A stretch of DNA of 64,000 bases from Cryptomeria japonica (GCF_030272615.1 NC_081411.1:215682654-215746653), one strand, 5' to 3'. Positions 12,185 to 24,239 are shown, counted from the first letter of the stretch. The notes: generated by a model from the sequence alone, not told the origin. Program-made: numbers and translations.

Positions 12185-12301
12185 TCAGATTGGTAGTACC
12201 ACAGCTCCTTTGGATGAACGCTCTGCATCATCATAGGCCTTGATGGTGATCTTCTTACGAGGATCCACTGATTCTATTGCATATCCCAATGCTGTGACCA
12301 A

Positions 12302-13072
12302 CTATAGTGTACAAATGTTCAGGCCTGCTCCATTATCTATCAAGACTCGCTTGATCCTGTGTTGGTTGATAAAGCCTTCAATGTGTAGCGAAGCATTATG
12401 AGGTTGTTGGAATGAAGAGTTGTCACTTTCAGAAAAAGTGAGACAAGGTGATGTCTTTAGATTTCCAACCATGGCTTGAAATTGGTCTATATTCAAATTT
12501 GCAGGGACTGACGCCTCTTGGAGTGCTTGATCCAAGATAGTTTTATGAGATGGTGATAGGTGCAAAAGCTCTAAAATGGATATAAGCGCAGGGGTTTTGT
12601 CTAATTGTTCCACAAGATTGTATTGCTTTGGGATGGAGGTGGTGCCTTATGGAGCTAACTTTATGGTAACTTTGCCGCGATGCGTAACAACATTGCAATT
12701 GGAGTTGGGATTTTTGAAGGTTATAGTTGCAACTTGTTCATTGGCATCATACAGGTGATTTACAGTGTAGTTATACACAGCCTGCGTATAATCAGTGGTA
12801 TCAGTGCCTCGCTGGGAAGTGGAAGGACCCCTTTGATCTTGTGATGGAAGTGGATTCTTGAACATCAGATGATCATTATTGGTTCTTTTTGGGTCATGTC
12901 CTTCAATTTCAATTTCTCCTCGATCAATAAGATCCTGAATGAGATCTTTCAATCGGTGACAATTACTTGTCTTGTGTCTTCTTCCTTGATGGAACTCACA
13001 GTGTTCAGTATCTCTCCACCATGCTGGTTTGACCTGAGGCTCATAGTTTGATAGCTTAGGTAGAGTGATCAA
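12302..13072 (-). pseudogene. Gypsy-2 gag C-terminus (CHHC knuckle) and protease active site
   Basis: Two open pieces in one region. 13072-12647 carries the nucleic-acid-binding knuckle CEFHQGRRHKTSNC (12959-13000), a CX2HX4HX4C variant of the usual CX2CX4HX4C. 12613-12302 carries the aspartic protease active site RVLIDNGAGLNICTL (normally D-S/T/G-G-A). A stop or frame change near 12640 separates the pieces. Gag packages element RNA, and the protease cuts the polyprotein. Confidence 0.82.
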
Positions 13073-13075
13073 ATT

Positions 13076-14389
13076 CTAAGAAATGAGTTGTCGCAACACT
13101 GTTTCAATGGGTTCCCCTAAGGGAGTGTATGTACATTTTTGTTTTTGTGGACGAGGTCTTGGTTCATCATGAGATGTGATGTGACCTTGATTAGGAGGAA
13201 CATTTGTGTTGTTTTGAGGCAGAGGATTTTGTCCTGTAAACCGAACCACAGGTTGTGCATTTTGGATAGTCCGAGCATCCACAACTCCATCATTGACGAT
13301 ATTCTTGTTCTTGTTCCAGAAGTTTGGTTTATCACTATTGAAGCGTGGGCGAGGACCATCTTTTGGTTCATTAAAGATTTTGATGAGTCCTTTCTTGATG
13401 AGTGCCCTTTCACATTTTAAACCTTTGGTGATCATATCGTTAAAGGAGTCTGTGTCTTTGACATCCAGGTGAAATTCCATTTCTTCATTTAAGTTGGAAA
13501 TGAATATTTCCACTAGTTCTCGTTCAGGTAACTGAAGAGAACATCTGCTAGACATTTGGTGCCATCGTTGCAGGAATACTGAGAATAATTCACCTGGTTT
13601 TTGTTTGGTATTGCATAGATCAGCCATGGTGATGTCGCGTTCAATGTTATAAGAGTAATGAGATAGGAACTTCTGGATGAGTTCCTCAAATGTTCTAATG
13701 CCACCTGGTAGTTGGGAAAACCATGATGTGGTTGTTCCTCCCAAGCTTTGGGGAAAAAGGCGCATTAGGTATGTGTCTTCATATGCCACTTCAAGACAAG
13801 CGGAATGAAATTCTCTGACATGATCATGGGGATCTCCCTTTCCTCTATATTTTTCAAATTTGGGTGTTTCGAATCCGTGTGGAAAGGGTGGCATATAAAG
13901 ATTCCTATCAAATGGATAGGGACAGATGTCGTTAAGTGAGAATTGATTGGTCTTAACACCACTATGAAGTTGTTGGGCAAGATTCTCGACTTGTTGCCGC
14001 AACATCTCCATTTCATTTGGAGGAGGAGGTGGTGGGTTAGCTCGAGGAATGTTATATCTGATGTGATTTCTACCTCTTTCCTCCTCATGGCAACTTTGTC
14101 TTTCTGATGCTTGTCTTAATTGGGCAAGATCAAAGTCAGAGGGGAGTTTGGCTCCTTCTTGAGCGAGTTTTAAGAAGTGAGCATCCGCATTGCTCTTGAG
14201 TATTTCATCAAACAATCTATTAAAGTGAGGGTTATGCTGAACCCTTTCGATTGTTGAAGGAGTGGGAGTACTTGGGTTTTTGTCATTTATATTTCCTCCA
14301 AGTGCCTCTTGAAATTCATTGAGATTTTCCTCTTCTTCTTCTTCCCTTTCTATTTCTCGTTTCCTGGACTATGATCGGGTTTGGGCCAT
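13076..14389 (-). pseudogene. Gypsy-2 gag (capsid region)
   Basis: The probable start codon is at 14389 (MAQTRS), followed six codons later by a TAG at 14369-14371, then open from 14215 to 13076. Capsid (UBN2/retrotrans_gag-like) motifs are present: LFPQSLGGTTTSWFSQLPGG, LCNTKQKPGELFSVFLQRW and a basic C-terminal tail. A TAG after LRQLIS (13078) separates it from the knuckle region. The sequence aligns end to end with Gypsy-1 gag. Forms the virus-like particle in intact elements. Confidence 0.85.
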
Positions 14390-17096
14390 TTTGTTTATAA
14401 GCTTTTTGTTAAAGTTGTTTGAAAATGATGATGAGTTTTTGTTGAAATGAGAGATTGATGGTTGGTAAATTGTGTTGCACGTGGATCTCTAACACCTTTA
14501 AGGTGGATGTAACCGAAATTCCTTCTTTGAATTGCTTGTTTGTTTGATAAGTTTTTGATGTGATAAGGTGTAGAGAAATCTGAGATGTGTTACAGATTTA
14601 ACTACCTAGTAATGAGAGGATTCACTCATGAACTAGTTTTAACCTACGTAGATGTGTCTCTTAGGATGAGCTTATCCTAGATGTAGAAACAATCTAAAAA
14701 GTGATGTGATGTGTTTGATTTCAAGCAATATCTAAAAGAGAACTTGGGACAAGAACCTCTTAATGTTTTGAGAGTTGGGATGGATTGATGATGAAGTGAT
14801 GATGTATGAGTGAGATGATGGATGAAAATGTTTTCAACTTCAATAAAAACTTTGTGTTACAAATGGGACAAACTCTATCTCTTCCCTTTTGGGTGTTGGT
14901 GGTATTTCTCGAGTGGTGTTGTATGTGATACAGACGTTTGGGAAGAAGTTGGGATTAATCTTTCCTCCTTGGTTTTTGTGATAACTCAGAGCTCTATATT
15001 GCATAAAAGATCTGTGGTTCAATGATTCGGAATCAAATTCGTTTGTTTTTCCTTGAAGGTAGAGATGCATGTGACGCAGAAAGACTCTATGTGAGACAAA
15101 GATTTGTCTATTTATATAGAAGAATTTCCTCCTTTTGATCAAAGCCTTTGAGCTCAATGGTCTTCTTTTCAAGTTGATATGCTGATGACGCTTCTTCTTT
15201 CGCAAGATGTGAAGAATGGTCATAAAATTTGACTCTTTGTTGTTTGTACCTTGTTTTTGATGTTTTTGGTTGTTTTGACAGATGTTTGGTTGGATGAATA
15301 CTTTGTTTTTGGGAAGTGATTTTCTGATTTTTCTTTGACAAGAAAACAAAGCAAGCACACAAACACAAGAATGTTGCCTCAAAGGCACAAATGAGTATGG
15401 GTCTAGATCAACCCAATCCTTGGACTTTTATATAACCTTTCCTTTAGATGTATTTTAAGGTGTATTTCCAAAGCCTGAAGTCGGCTCAATTTGCACTTGG
15501 TCTTGACTAAAATGAACACACTTCAAACACTTTTTATCCCTAAGGTCAAATGGTCAGTTGTGATAAATTTAGCCCACATCTTGATATTTCTTCGACTTTG
15601 GTACTACATACCTTATGAATCCCGCCGTGGCAGGTAAGGATGTGATATACTAAGTCTTGCACGAGCATAACAAATAGATGATCCCTATGATGGGGGAGTC
15701 ACCACTTTTATCAAGCCATAAGTGACTTTTCAAAAAGCTATGTTTCTACTCAAGGAAATATGTATGGTGAGTATCTTGGGAGCAAAACCATCTATGCTCT
15801 TGCACTAAATTATATCTCAAATATCCTCAATCAATAGAACGGGTGGGCTACTACTAAAAAGTGTTTAGTCATGTTCGATGTTTTTGGACATAAGTTCATT
15901 CTGCAGTGACTCACTTAAGAGCCTTGTAACTGGTGGTGGGGCCCATTTGTCCTTTCGGCCAGTTACACTGTAGGAACAGCTATACCCAAGGCTACAGCTT
16001 TCGCTCACACCTAATTTCTATAGCGGCTCGAAAGATTTACCATTCAGGGTCGTTCCCAAGAGTGATGTGTCTCTTGGCAGGCCTCTCTTAAAAAGATAAA
16101 ATTTTGAGTGTTACTAACACTTTTCTCTTGCACCTAGGACCACGAAAGCCAAGGGAGAGAATAGTGTGTGTTAGAAGTAGGACCACTCGACCAACTCTTT
16201 GCACAAGTGTGCCAAGCATGAAAAACACTTGTTCTTTTTAATCTATCATTGCAATGTGATCTAACTATTTGGAGATGTTGCTCCAACAATCATGGTGTTC
16301 TTTTTAATTTTCAAAGGCAATTGTTTGAGTAAACTAGAATTTAAAAATCCTGGTCAACTTAATGAAAAACACGTTTGCATGAAGTAAAATTGCTTTGAAA
16401 ATGAGACAAGTTGATTGTGAATTTTATTTGCACCAAAAATGGAAGTGTGGATTGTGAGTTTTATCTTGATGCAAGAAATAAAATTTGCCTTGTTGATTTT
16501 AAGCACCAAAACTAAGTTTGTTTCCTAACTTGCAAAAAAATAAAGTTGTTTTTGTATAAGTTTGTGGTTCTTTTTACCTTTGAACAATGAAATTCTTTTT
16601 AAGAGCCCCAAACAAATGTGTGATTCTTTTTTTAAAAGCCCAAATTTGAAATGTGAAGTTAATTTTAAACCAAAATAAAAAGTGAATTCATTTTTAAAAC
16701 CAACTTCAAAAAACAAGTTAGTAAAAAATATAAATCTACTTTTTAATCTAATTTAAATCTACACAAAAGAGAAAAAATAGTTAGTAAAATCCGCCTATTT
16801 GGTGGGCTTCTACAAGCCTAATTTTTTTTATTTTTTATTTTGGTTACAAGGTGATTTGTACAACGTTTTGTTACAATAGCGCTAGTCTGCATTTGAACAG
16901 AGACACTATTTAACACAAATGCACTAAAAGAAAGGGAAAGACAGAGAAGGAAAAAGCACTGAAACAAGGTGAATAGCGCCAAAATAATGTCAAACGCACC
17001 AAAACAGTGTCAAAAGCGCAACCTGTGTGACATTTTCAACATTCAAACATGTTATTGGTTAAAAAAAAAAAAAAATTGATCTTTTTGGTGTTTGGA
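14390..17096 (-). other. Gypsy-2 long 5' leader
   Basis: 2.7 kb between the PBS and the gag start with no domain-bearing frame. It includes a less AT-rich block at 15890-16090 with several stem-loops (annotated separately) and A/T-rich low-complexity sequence at 16300-16860. Long leaders are usual in Tat elements. Confidence 0.6.
15926..16077 (-). other. Structured leader block with three hairpins (Gypsy-2)
   Basis: Three perfect inverted repeats lie in a row: GTAACTGG/CCAGTTAC (15926-15933 with 15959-15966), CTGTAG/CTACAG (15968-15973 with 15992-15997) and CCAAGAG/CTCTTGG (16056-16062 with 16071-16077). The last is flanked by GGGTCGTT and CAGGCCTCT, flanks shared with Gypsy-1 near 23783-23836, where a different 7-bp stem occupies the same place. 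A packaging or dimerisation signal is a reasonable guess, not shown. Confidence 0.5.
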
Positions 17097-17114
17097 TTCA
17101 TGTCGGTTTCACCA
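17097..17114 (-). other. Gypsy-2 candidate primer binding site
   Basis: On the minus strand TGGTGAAACCGACATGAA lies 2 nt after an LTR end (..CA). The leading TGG matches the CCA end of a tRNA. I could not assign the tRNA with confidence. The position fixes the inner end of the 5' LTR at 17117. Confidence 0.55.
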
Positions 17115-17116
17115 AA

Positions 17117-19003
17117 TGATGCTCTGCAAAAAGGATTAGAAAATCTATTTGATGGCAACACACACAAGAGCACAAGAAACAAACGTTAGTGTTAGCAACA
17201 AAAGATTATCCTAAACAGGCATATCAAGAGAGATATTAAGCATGAAATAGAAAGCATATAAACATAGAATAAAATAGCTAATCAAGATGCTCATAGTTGC
17301 TCCTCCCTTGTTCCTCTCCTCTCCAAGTCCCAAATGAGTGTAGCTCTCAGCTTTTAGCACTAGCCATGGATGCCATATGGAGATTCAAGATGGTTGAATA
17401 TGATAAGCAAATGCTATGCAAGTGTAGATAGTGATGCTATGAGAAAGTTCTATGCTAATGCCAGTATAACAACAATACTCTAATGCTTCCTTTTTTGCTT
17501 GAGGAGAAGGGTTCTATTTATAGAAGAAATGGGGAAATGAAGGGTTAAGATTGAATGGTTTAATCAAGGGCCAAGTTTGAAAGTTGGGGATCCATGTGCA
17601 CAATTGGCACCAATAAATTAGTGACAAGTGTCAACATAGGATTGCGTTGAGAGAAGAGGTTGGAGGCATTAAAGGCCTGAGAAGACCTCATGGTTATCTA
17701 GAGGCTAAGGGTCAAGTCCAAATTAAGATTACCCACTGGATTAAGAGTTAATCCAAGGATAAACCTTTGTGCAAATGTTTAAGAGATAATCATGGTCAAA
17801 GCATTAATGGCCTAATGAGACCTTTGGGTTGGGTAAAGGTTGAGTCAAAACAAATGTTTTAACCATGTGGGAGGGTTTGAGGTAACCATTAATGGTTATT
17901 GGAGACTTTGGGGATTAAGTGGTTGAAGGTTGAAAGCCTTCAATGGTTATCAAAGACTTTGAGCCATTTAGTGGTTGAAGGTTGAAAGCCTTTAATGGTT
18001 ATCAAAGACTTTGAGGGTTTGAGAAGTGACTTCCCTTTTGCTTAGGAATGTGACAAAGTTTAGAGAAGGGGTTAGGTTATTTAGAAGTGATTAGAAAATT
18101 CTATAAGGGGTTTAGGCATGCAAGTGGATTTTGTAGGAAAATGCAAGTGGGAGAAATTTTGGTATTTTCAATTAAAATAAAATCATTTATTTCAATTAAA
18201 TGGTGTAATTTGCATTTGGATAAATATTCAAATAAATATTAATTTATTTAAATGAGAAAAAGGAAGATAAAGCATTAAAATGCTTGAAGACTTTGAGGGA
18301 AACCATTAAAGGCTTGAAGACTTTAAGGAAAAACCATTAAAGTCTTAAGAAGACTTTAAGGGAAGCCATTAAATTTGAAGACTTTAAAGCCATCAAGTTT
18401 GAAGACTTTAAGGGAAACCATTAAAGGCTTAAGAAGACTATAGAAGGAAGCCATCAAGTTTGAAGACGTTAAAGCCATCAAGTTTGAATATTTTAAGGGA
18501 AACCATTAAAGGTTTCAAGTGGGTGAGGATAAATAGGATTTTAAATAAATTATTTATTTAAAATAGTTGTGCAACTTGCTTTTGTAGGAAAATATAAGTG
18601 GGTGGAGGATAAAGGTGATTTAAATAAATTATTTATTTAAAATAATTGTGCAACTTGCATTTGTAGGAAAATGCAAGTGGGTGGAGGATAAAGGTGATTT
18701 AAATAAATGATTTATTTATTTAAATGTGAGAGGTAGGATTTTGGGGGTTTTAAATAAATATTAATTTATTTAAATGTGAGAGAAGATTTAATTAAATAAA
18801 TATGATTTATTTATTTAATTAATGGTCTGAATTTGGTTAAGTGAATTAAATCAAATAAATTGAATAATTTATTTAATTAATAGGAGAATAGGGTTAAGAT
18901 GAATTAATTAAATATTAATTTAATTAATTATTAATTGATGGTTAAATAATCAAATAAATACTAAGTATTCATTTAATTAAGTGGACAGATTTATGTGACT
19001 ACA
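17117..19003 (-). repeat. Gypsy-2 5' LTR
   Basis: Complete LTR of 1887 bp, beginning TGTAGTCACATAA on the minus strand (19003) and ending ..CATCA before the PBS. 17271-19003 matches the 3' LTR, while 17117-17266 has no counterpart there. It includes an 18-bp AT-rich segment around 18542-18562 that the other copy lacks. The outer flank (19004 onward) is Gypsy-1 coding sequence. Confidence 0.88.
17514..17522 (-). promoter_or_regulatory. Putative TATA box of Gypsy-2 LTR
   Basis: Minus strand TATAAATAG, conserved in the 3' LTR at 3198-3206. Its position inside the LTR, with the long U3 upstream, fits an RNA polymerase II promoter for the element. Confidence 0.5.
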
Positions 19004-19374
19004 GGTTCAATGATACCTTCCTTTCGTAACCCAAGAGGGCTTTTTCCATCATACCTGAATTTTTGTAGAATCTTGAAGCCTTTGCCATATTTCTCACAGG
19101 GTATATTGATGTGATCTTGTGTATCATCTTCAATGTCTTTGTAGAGCATTTTGTATAAGTCTTCCTCTTCCAGTTCGCCCCATCTTTGAAAGGTAGTAGG
19201 GTCCCATTCGAGTACCACGATGGATATTTGCTTGTTAGGATGTAGTCTTCCATATTCTTTTGGGGAACTCATGACTTGTTGTAAGTACATGGTCTGATTT
19301 AAAGTGTATTCTCCCATGCCTTTGTCTTGAAATTTGCCTTTAAGCTCACCTTGCTTTGATGTCGAAGGTTTCAA
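19004..19374 (-). pseudogene. Gypsy-1 post-protease fragment cut by Gypsy-2
   Basis: Frame from 19374 towards the junction, encoding MKPSTSKQGELKGKFQDKG and ending LRKEGIIEP where Gypsy-2's LTR begins; the apparent stop lies inside the LTR. It is the continuation of the Gypsy-1 gag-protease frame after a stop near 19443. It resembles a G-patch-like stretch (YGKGFKILQKFRYDGKSPLG) also present in degraded form in Gypsy-2 at about 11550-11620. Confidence 0.75.
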
Positions 19375-19443
19375 TGACTCAGGATCAATGTATGTCGAAG
19401 AAGGAACAGCTTCACGATTACTGGGAATGATGATCTCAGTTTG

Positions 19444-21228
19444 TCATCTCAGGTTATTACAATATATGAACGGATTAGGATCACCATTAACTGTTACTTC
19501 GACTCCATTGTGAGGAAACTTATTGCATTGGTGATATGTCGATGGGACTGCCCTCATTTCATGAATCCAAGGACGTCCTAGCAATATATTATAAGTGAGA
19601 TCTAGATCCAAGACTTGACAAACCACATCCTTTGTGACTGGCCCAATTCTGAGAGGTAAGGTGACCGTGCCCTTGGACGAGCGCTCTTCATCATCATATG
19701 CCTTGATGGTGATTTGATTTGTTGAATTCATAGCTTTATCAGAATATCCCAATTGTTTAATTGTGCTCAATGTACAAATGTTTAGACCAGCTCCCCCATC
19801 TATCAGGACTCGCTTTATTCTATGTTTGTGTATGAAGGCTTCAACATGTAGTGGTGCATTATGTGGCTGACTTACGGAGGTGTCATCGGCTTCTGTGAAT
19901 GTAAGGGAGTGTGGAATGGAAAGGTATCCCACCATGGCTTGAAACTGGTCCACATTCAGATCAGTAGGAACGGCCATTTCTCTCAAGATTTTGTCAAGAA
20001 TAGCTTTATGTGCAAGGGATATGCGTAAGAGCTCAAGTATGGAGATGAGCGCGGGTGTCTTCCCTAACTGTTGTACAAGGTCATACTCAGGTTTGGTTGA
20101 TGAAGAAGCGGTGTTTTTAGTGGAGGCACCTTGCAAAGTGATTTTACCTTGACGGGTTGTAACATGACATTCAGAAGTAGGTTCGGAAGAAGATCCAACG
20201 CCTTTTAGGACAATCTTGGGTCTCTGAGTAGGATTCTCAAGATTTTTGTCCTTGATGATAATGGTAGAGACATAATTGTCCATTGAGATGTGATTGATGG
20301 TTGAATCATAGTTGTAAGATGCTCTGGTATAGTTGGTTTGATCATCTGTGACTTTAGCTTTTCCTTTGTCATGCTTTGGGAAGGGTTCCTTAAACATCTC
20401 ATGTTCTTGATTGGATGAGTGTCCCTCAATCTCAATGTCACCTCTATCAATGAAATCTTGTATGATGTTCTTTAGTCGATGACAATTTCCTGTCTTATGA
20501 CCCTTGCTCTTATGAAATTCACAATACTCATCATCATTCCACCAATTTGGTTTAACCTTCAGTTCATATGGAGGAAAATCTGGAACTGTGATTACCTTGT
20601 TTGCCACTAACTTTTTGAAGACTGACTCAAGTGGTTCTCCCAATGGAGTGTACTTCCTTCGTGATCTAGAAGTTGTTTGAGTATTCACTTGATTGTTTGT
20701 AGAACTTGATCCCGAAAAGATGAATTTGGGTCGCACTGTGTTGGCATCAACAACACCATCATTGACTGTGTTCTTGTTTTTATTCCAGAATATTGGCTTG
20801 TCTTTTCCTTTAAAGTCATCTTTGTTCTCCTTAAATATCTTAATGACTCCTTGCTCAATTAGGACCTTTTCTGTTGCTAAGCCTTTTTCAATAACGTCCC
20901 TGAAGGTGGACAAACAAGCTTTTCTTAGATCATAGCCAATGTCTTTGTTAACATTTTGTGTGAACATCTCTACCATTTGTTTTTGTGGAATTTCACAAGA
21001 GCATCTGCTGGCTAGATTTCTCCATCTTTGTAAAAATGATGCAAAAGACTCTCCCTCTTTTTGCTTGGTGTTGCATAAAGTAGTGACTGATATGTCTATC
21101 TCTATATTGGAGGAGAAATGTTGAATAAATGCCTCTGCTAAGTCACCCCATGACTTAATACCAAGTGGGAGTTGGGAGAACCATTCCATAGCTTGATCAC
21201 CTAAGCTTTGTGGGAATAATCTCATCAA
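19444..21228 (-). pseudogene. Gypsy-1 gag (capsid, knuckle) and protease
   Basis: A 594-codon open stretch, the best preserved gag-protease in the window. Order: capsid (LFPQSLGDQAMEWFSQLPLG, LCNTKQKEGESFASFLQRW), basic linker (PIFWNKNKNTVNDGVVDA), knuckle CEFHKSKGHKTGNC (20482-20523; CX2HX4HX4C), then the aspartic protease with RVLIDGGAGLNICTL and, about 80 residues on, [14 protein letters not shown] stop at about 21270 separates it from the gag N-terminus, and another at 19443 ends it. Part of the frame that Gypsy-2 split. Confidence 0.88.
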
Positions 21229-21270
21229 ATATGTCTCTTCTGAAGCTACTTCAATACAAGCTATGAAAGA

Positions 21271-22302
21271 CTATCTTATGTGTGCCTTAGGATCCCCTTT
21301 TCCTCTATACTTATCAAATTTAGGCGTCACAAAGTGTGTAGGAAATGGAGGCATTGGAATGCTCTTGTCGAATGGATAAGGACATATGTCTCTCATTGTG
21401 TATGTTGGCTTCGATGTATTTATGTCCTCCATTTTCTTTTGTAAGTCCCTGATTTGTTGCTCCAAATTGCTCTTAGGTGGAGATCGAATTCTTGGACCAT
21501 ACCCCATGTTTGAGGCACCAATTTGAGGAGGAGCATGTTGCATATATGGATGATATTGATCATACACATGTTCATATGGAGGAGGTCTATAGTGATGCTG
21601 CGTATATGGACCACTTGGTATAGATTCATGTTGAGGAACACCATATCTATTTTGTGCATGTATACCATACTTTACAGGCATGTCATGTTCTAATGTGTTG
21701 CCCCCAAATTTGACACGGGGTTTCCTTGTGTCCAAATTTTGAGCATGCCTTTGAATGTCCAATTGCTTTGGTTGATCCGTAGCTTGAGTATGTGATTGAG
21801 CATATCTTTCTGCATAAGACTTCCATAATGGTCTGCGAAGGTGGGTATCATATGCTTGACCATGTGTATGTGGGACCTCTGGTTTTTGAAGCAAAGATGA
21901 TGGTGATTCAGGCACCATATGTGGTCCTCTATGTCCTCCACTATTAGGCCTTCTTTGATCCATGTTGGATTGAGTTTGTTGCAAAGGTCGATTTTCCATT
22001 ATTTGAGACATGTCAAAATCATGAGGTATCTTGGCTCCACTTTGTGCCATCATTTGTAAGAAGTATTGTCTATCCCTCCTCATTATTTCCTCAACCAATC
22101 GATTGAAATGGGGATTCATAATGGATTCTTCCACATCTGCTGAATGTATTGAAAAGTTGTCCATATTGTCATTGTGTGTATCATTGTTGTTTGTAGTGCC
22201 CATGTTCTCAACATTTGGAATGTTTCTACAGACATCCATGTCAGGTAATGTAGTGTGCTCAGGATTGAAAAAAATATCATTATCATACTCATAAGAGCTC
22301 AT
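21271..22302 (-). pseudogene. Gypsy-1 gag N-terminus
   Basis: Starts MSSYEYDNDIFF at 22302 and runs 343 codons to a TAG after DPKAHIR, where Gypsy-2 has Glu (REFHSACLE). The Asn/Asp-rich start is followed by a helical segment (HFNRLVEEIMRRDRQYFLQMM). A His/Tyr/Pro-rich middle of about 150 residues is missing from Gypsy-2. The end has CPYPFDKSIPMPPFP and KFDKYRGKGDP, a conserved pre-capsid motif. The His-rich insert is a difference between the two families. Confidence 0.85.
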
Positions 22303-22859
22303 GTTTGCGGACTCTTAAGCCTCTTTAGTTTCTCTCCTAGATTTTTGAAGACGGGTTTCAACCATGAACTAGGTATTGACCAAGATGTGTGAGACTAGAT
22401 GAAAATGGAAAAAGTATGGAAGACCAAGAGTTGGATGGAGTGTAAATGAATCTAAGGTGTACTTGCAATGTCCAAAGTGTAAGACCAAGTATGTATGTAG
22501 TAGAGTAGGTGTGGCTTCCAAAGAGGGGATAGTTTCTCTTGATGAGGTAAGTTGACCTTGACTCTACGTAGGACCAAATGAGACCCAAAGGTAAGAAACC
22601 TTGATGAGGGACCACTTAGCAAAGTGTTGTTATATTTAGTGTGTTGACAAAGTATGAGGAGGACAAGCAAGTGACCTTTTGACTCAAGTTTAGACAAATG
22701 TGAATGTAAAGTAAGATGTGAAGCAATGATGGACTGTGTGAGACCCAAAGACAGGTTGAATGCTAGATGAAACCCCTGGAGAGATGACCTAGGAAGCTCA
22801 AGAATTCCGAAACTGATTGTGTTTGTTTGCTGGATTGTAAAAAATTTTGCAATTCTGAA

Positions 22860-23009
22860 CACAGACGCGCCTGTATACTGCACAGACGCGATTCCCCGAC
22901 ACAGACGTGTCTCTATTCAACACAGACGCTGTTAGACACACAGATGTGATTTTGCCCTTCACAGACGCACTTAGACAACACAGACATGATTAAAATAGAC
23001 ACAGACGCG
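22860..23009 (-). repeat. Leader array of CACAGACGCG motifs, cluster 1
   Basis: Eight copies of CACAGACGCG or close variants start at 22860, 22881, 22900, 22921, 22939, 22960, 22979 and 23000: spacings 21, 19, 21, 18, 21, 19, 21. Sequence between the motifs is not conserved. It lies in the Gypsy-1 leader, about 0.6 kb upstream of the gag start on the minus strand. See the second cluster at 24240-24495. Confidence 0.85.
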
Positions 23010-23592
23010 TTTCTGTAAAATTTGTGCAATTTTGTCCAATCTGTGAAGTCATTTTTATTGTGACCAAATCTGAAAGTTTGACTATTTTTCGTGACAAGAG
23101 GACACAGTGCTGATGAGGACCCAATGTTTGTAAGTGTCTAGACTCAAAAAGGACTCCAAAAAAGTGTGTTGTTTGATGTAAAATTATTTTGCATACACTT
23201 GAAGACTCAAAAGACACAATGTTTTGTTGTTTGGTCTTGAATGTTTGAATGTTTAAAATAAGTCAAGCACAATTCTTATGGCTGGCCAAGACAATAGTTG
23301 TTGATCCCACATAGGGTTTTACCCCCGAGGCTACGCTATTCAGAGCGGATACTTAGATGCTTGACCTCACTGGCTCCACCCTCAGCACTCACTTCTCAGG
23401 TCAACCAAGCATCAGTCCCCATGAAAACTCCCCGTGGCAAACTTTGTATCTCTACTAAGAACCGTATGTGTGTGGGCTGCTACCAAAGGTCCGACCTCCT
23501 GCCCCAACAACTAGAAGGATTTGGGCTTCTAAAACAAAAAGGTGCTAGTAAGGACATCCGCTCGTGTGGCCATACATGCAGCACTTTCAGCT

Positions 23593-23836
23593 CTGTAAAT
23601 ACAGAAGGCTCCCAGCCGGTAGGGGTTACGCCCTACAAATGATCAAATAAATATGATCAAACGGGTTTATGGGGAGACATAGTGTCGGTATGAACTAATC
23701 AGCACACGTTATCCATAGTTTTCACCATAAATACATTTGTTTATAGTGGTTCAGAAGAGGTGGGTTTTCCTCGCTACCACTTGGGTCGTTCTCTTCTCAC
23801 TAGTAGTCCTAATGACCACACGAGAAGACAGGCCCT
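23593..23836 (-). other. Structured leader block (Gypsy-1)
   Basis: Inverted repeats include CTGTA/TACAG (23593-23604), GTAGGG/CCCTAC (23619-23624 with 23631-23636) and TCTTCTC/GAGAAGA (23792-23798 with 23822-23828). The last sits between GGGTCGTT (23783-23790) and CAGGCC (23829-23834), the same flanks as the Gypsy-2 hairpin at 16056-16077, although the stem bases differ. Confidence 0.45.
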
Positions 23837-24239
23837 CTAAAGATTAAAAAAAAAGAGCCTATTGCTCAAGACACAAAAGACAATGATTCAATTTTAGTGC
23901 ACCAATGGAAGTGTTTGCTAGTCTATGAAAACAAGGCACACAATAAAAATCCAAAAAACCCTTGCCAAGGACCTACAACAAAGAGTTGTTAGTAGTTTGA
24001 ATTGTTTCAAATGATCACCCCTTCCTGCAAGCACACAAGTTAGGTAAATTTTAAAACCCAAAAGACTTTGTGAAAATAGGGGCCTTCAACCCAAACGTTT
24101 TTGCTTTCAAGACAAGCTGCACCAATTTCGTTAGCTAGATCTGAAAATTTTAGCTCAAAATAAGCTAGATCTGAAACCCTAAATGCAAAATCCGAAAATT
24201 GAATCAATAAAAAAAATCCCAAAATTTGAAACTGCTAAA

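Larger units (their letters stand above)
2937..19003 (-). mobile_element. Gypsy-2, near-complete Tat-type Ty3/gypsy retrotransposon nested in Gypsy-1
   Basis: A 16-kb minus-strand element. Order along the minus strand: 5' LTR (19003-17117), PBS, 2.7-kb leader, gag, protease, long spacer, RT, RNase H, second RNase H, integrase, 2.4-kb 3' noncoding region, polypurine tract, 3' LTR (4668-2937). By eye the LTR copies differ by roughly twenty substitutions plus a few indels over about 1.7 kb, so the insertion is fairly young. Coding frames nevertheless carry many stops. The outermost ~150 bp of the 3' LTR are missing and no target-site duplication is visible. It interrupts Gypsy-1 between its protease and RT regions. 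Confidence 0.93.

Noticed and set aside
23298-23642. 114-codon frame in the Gypsy-1 leader, and a possible rRNA fragment because of its GC content
   Set aside because: No protein motif and no rRNA signature recognised; lies in a structured noncoding leader.
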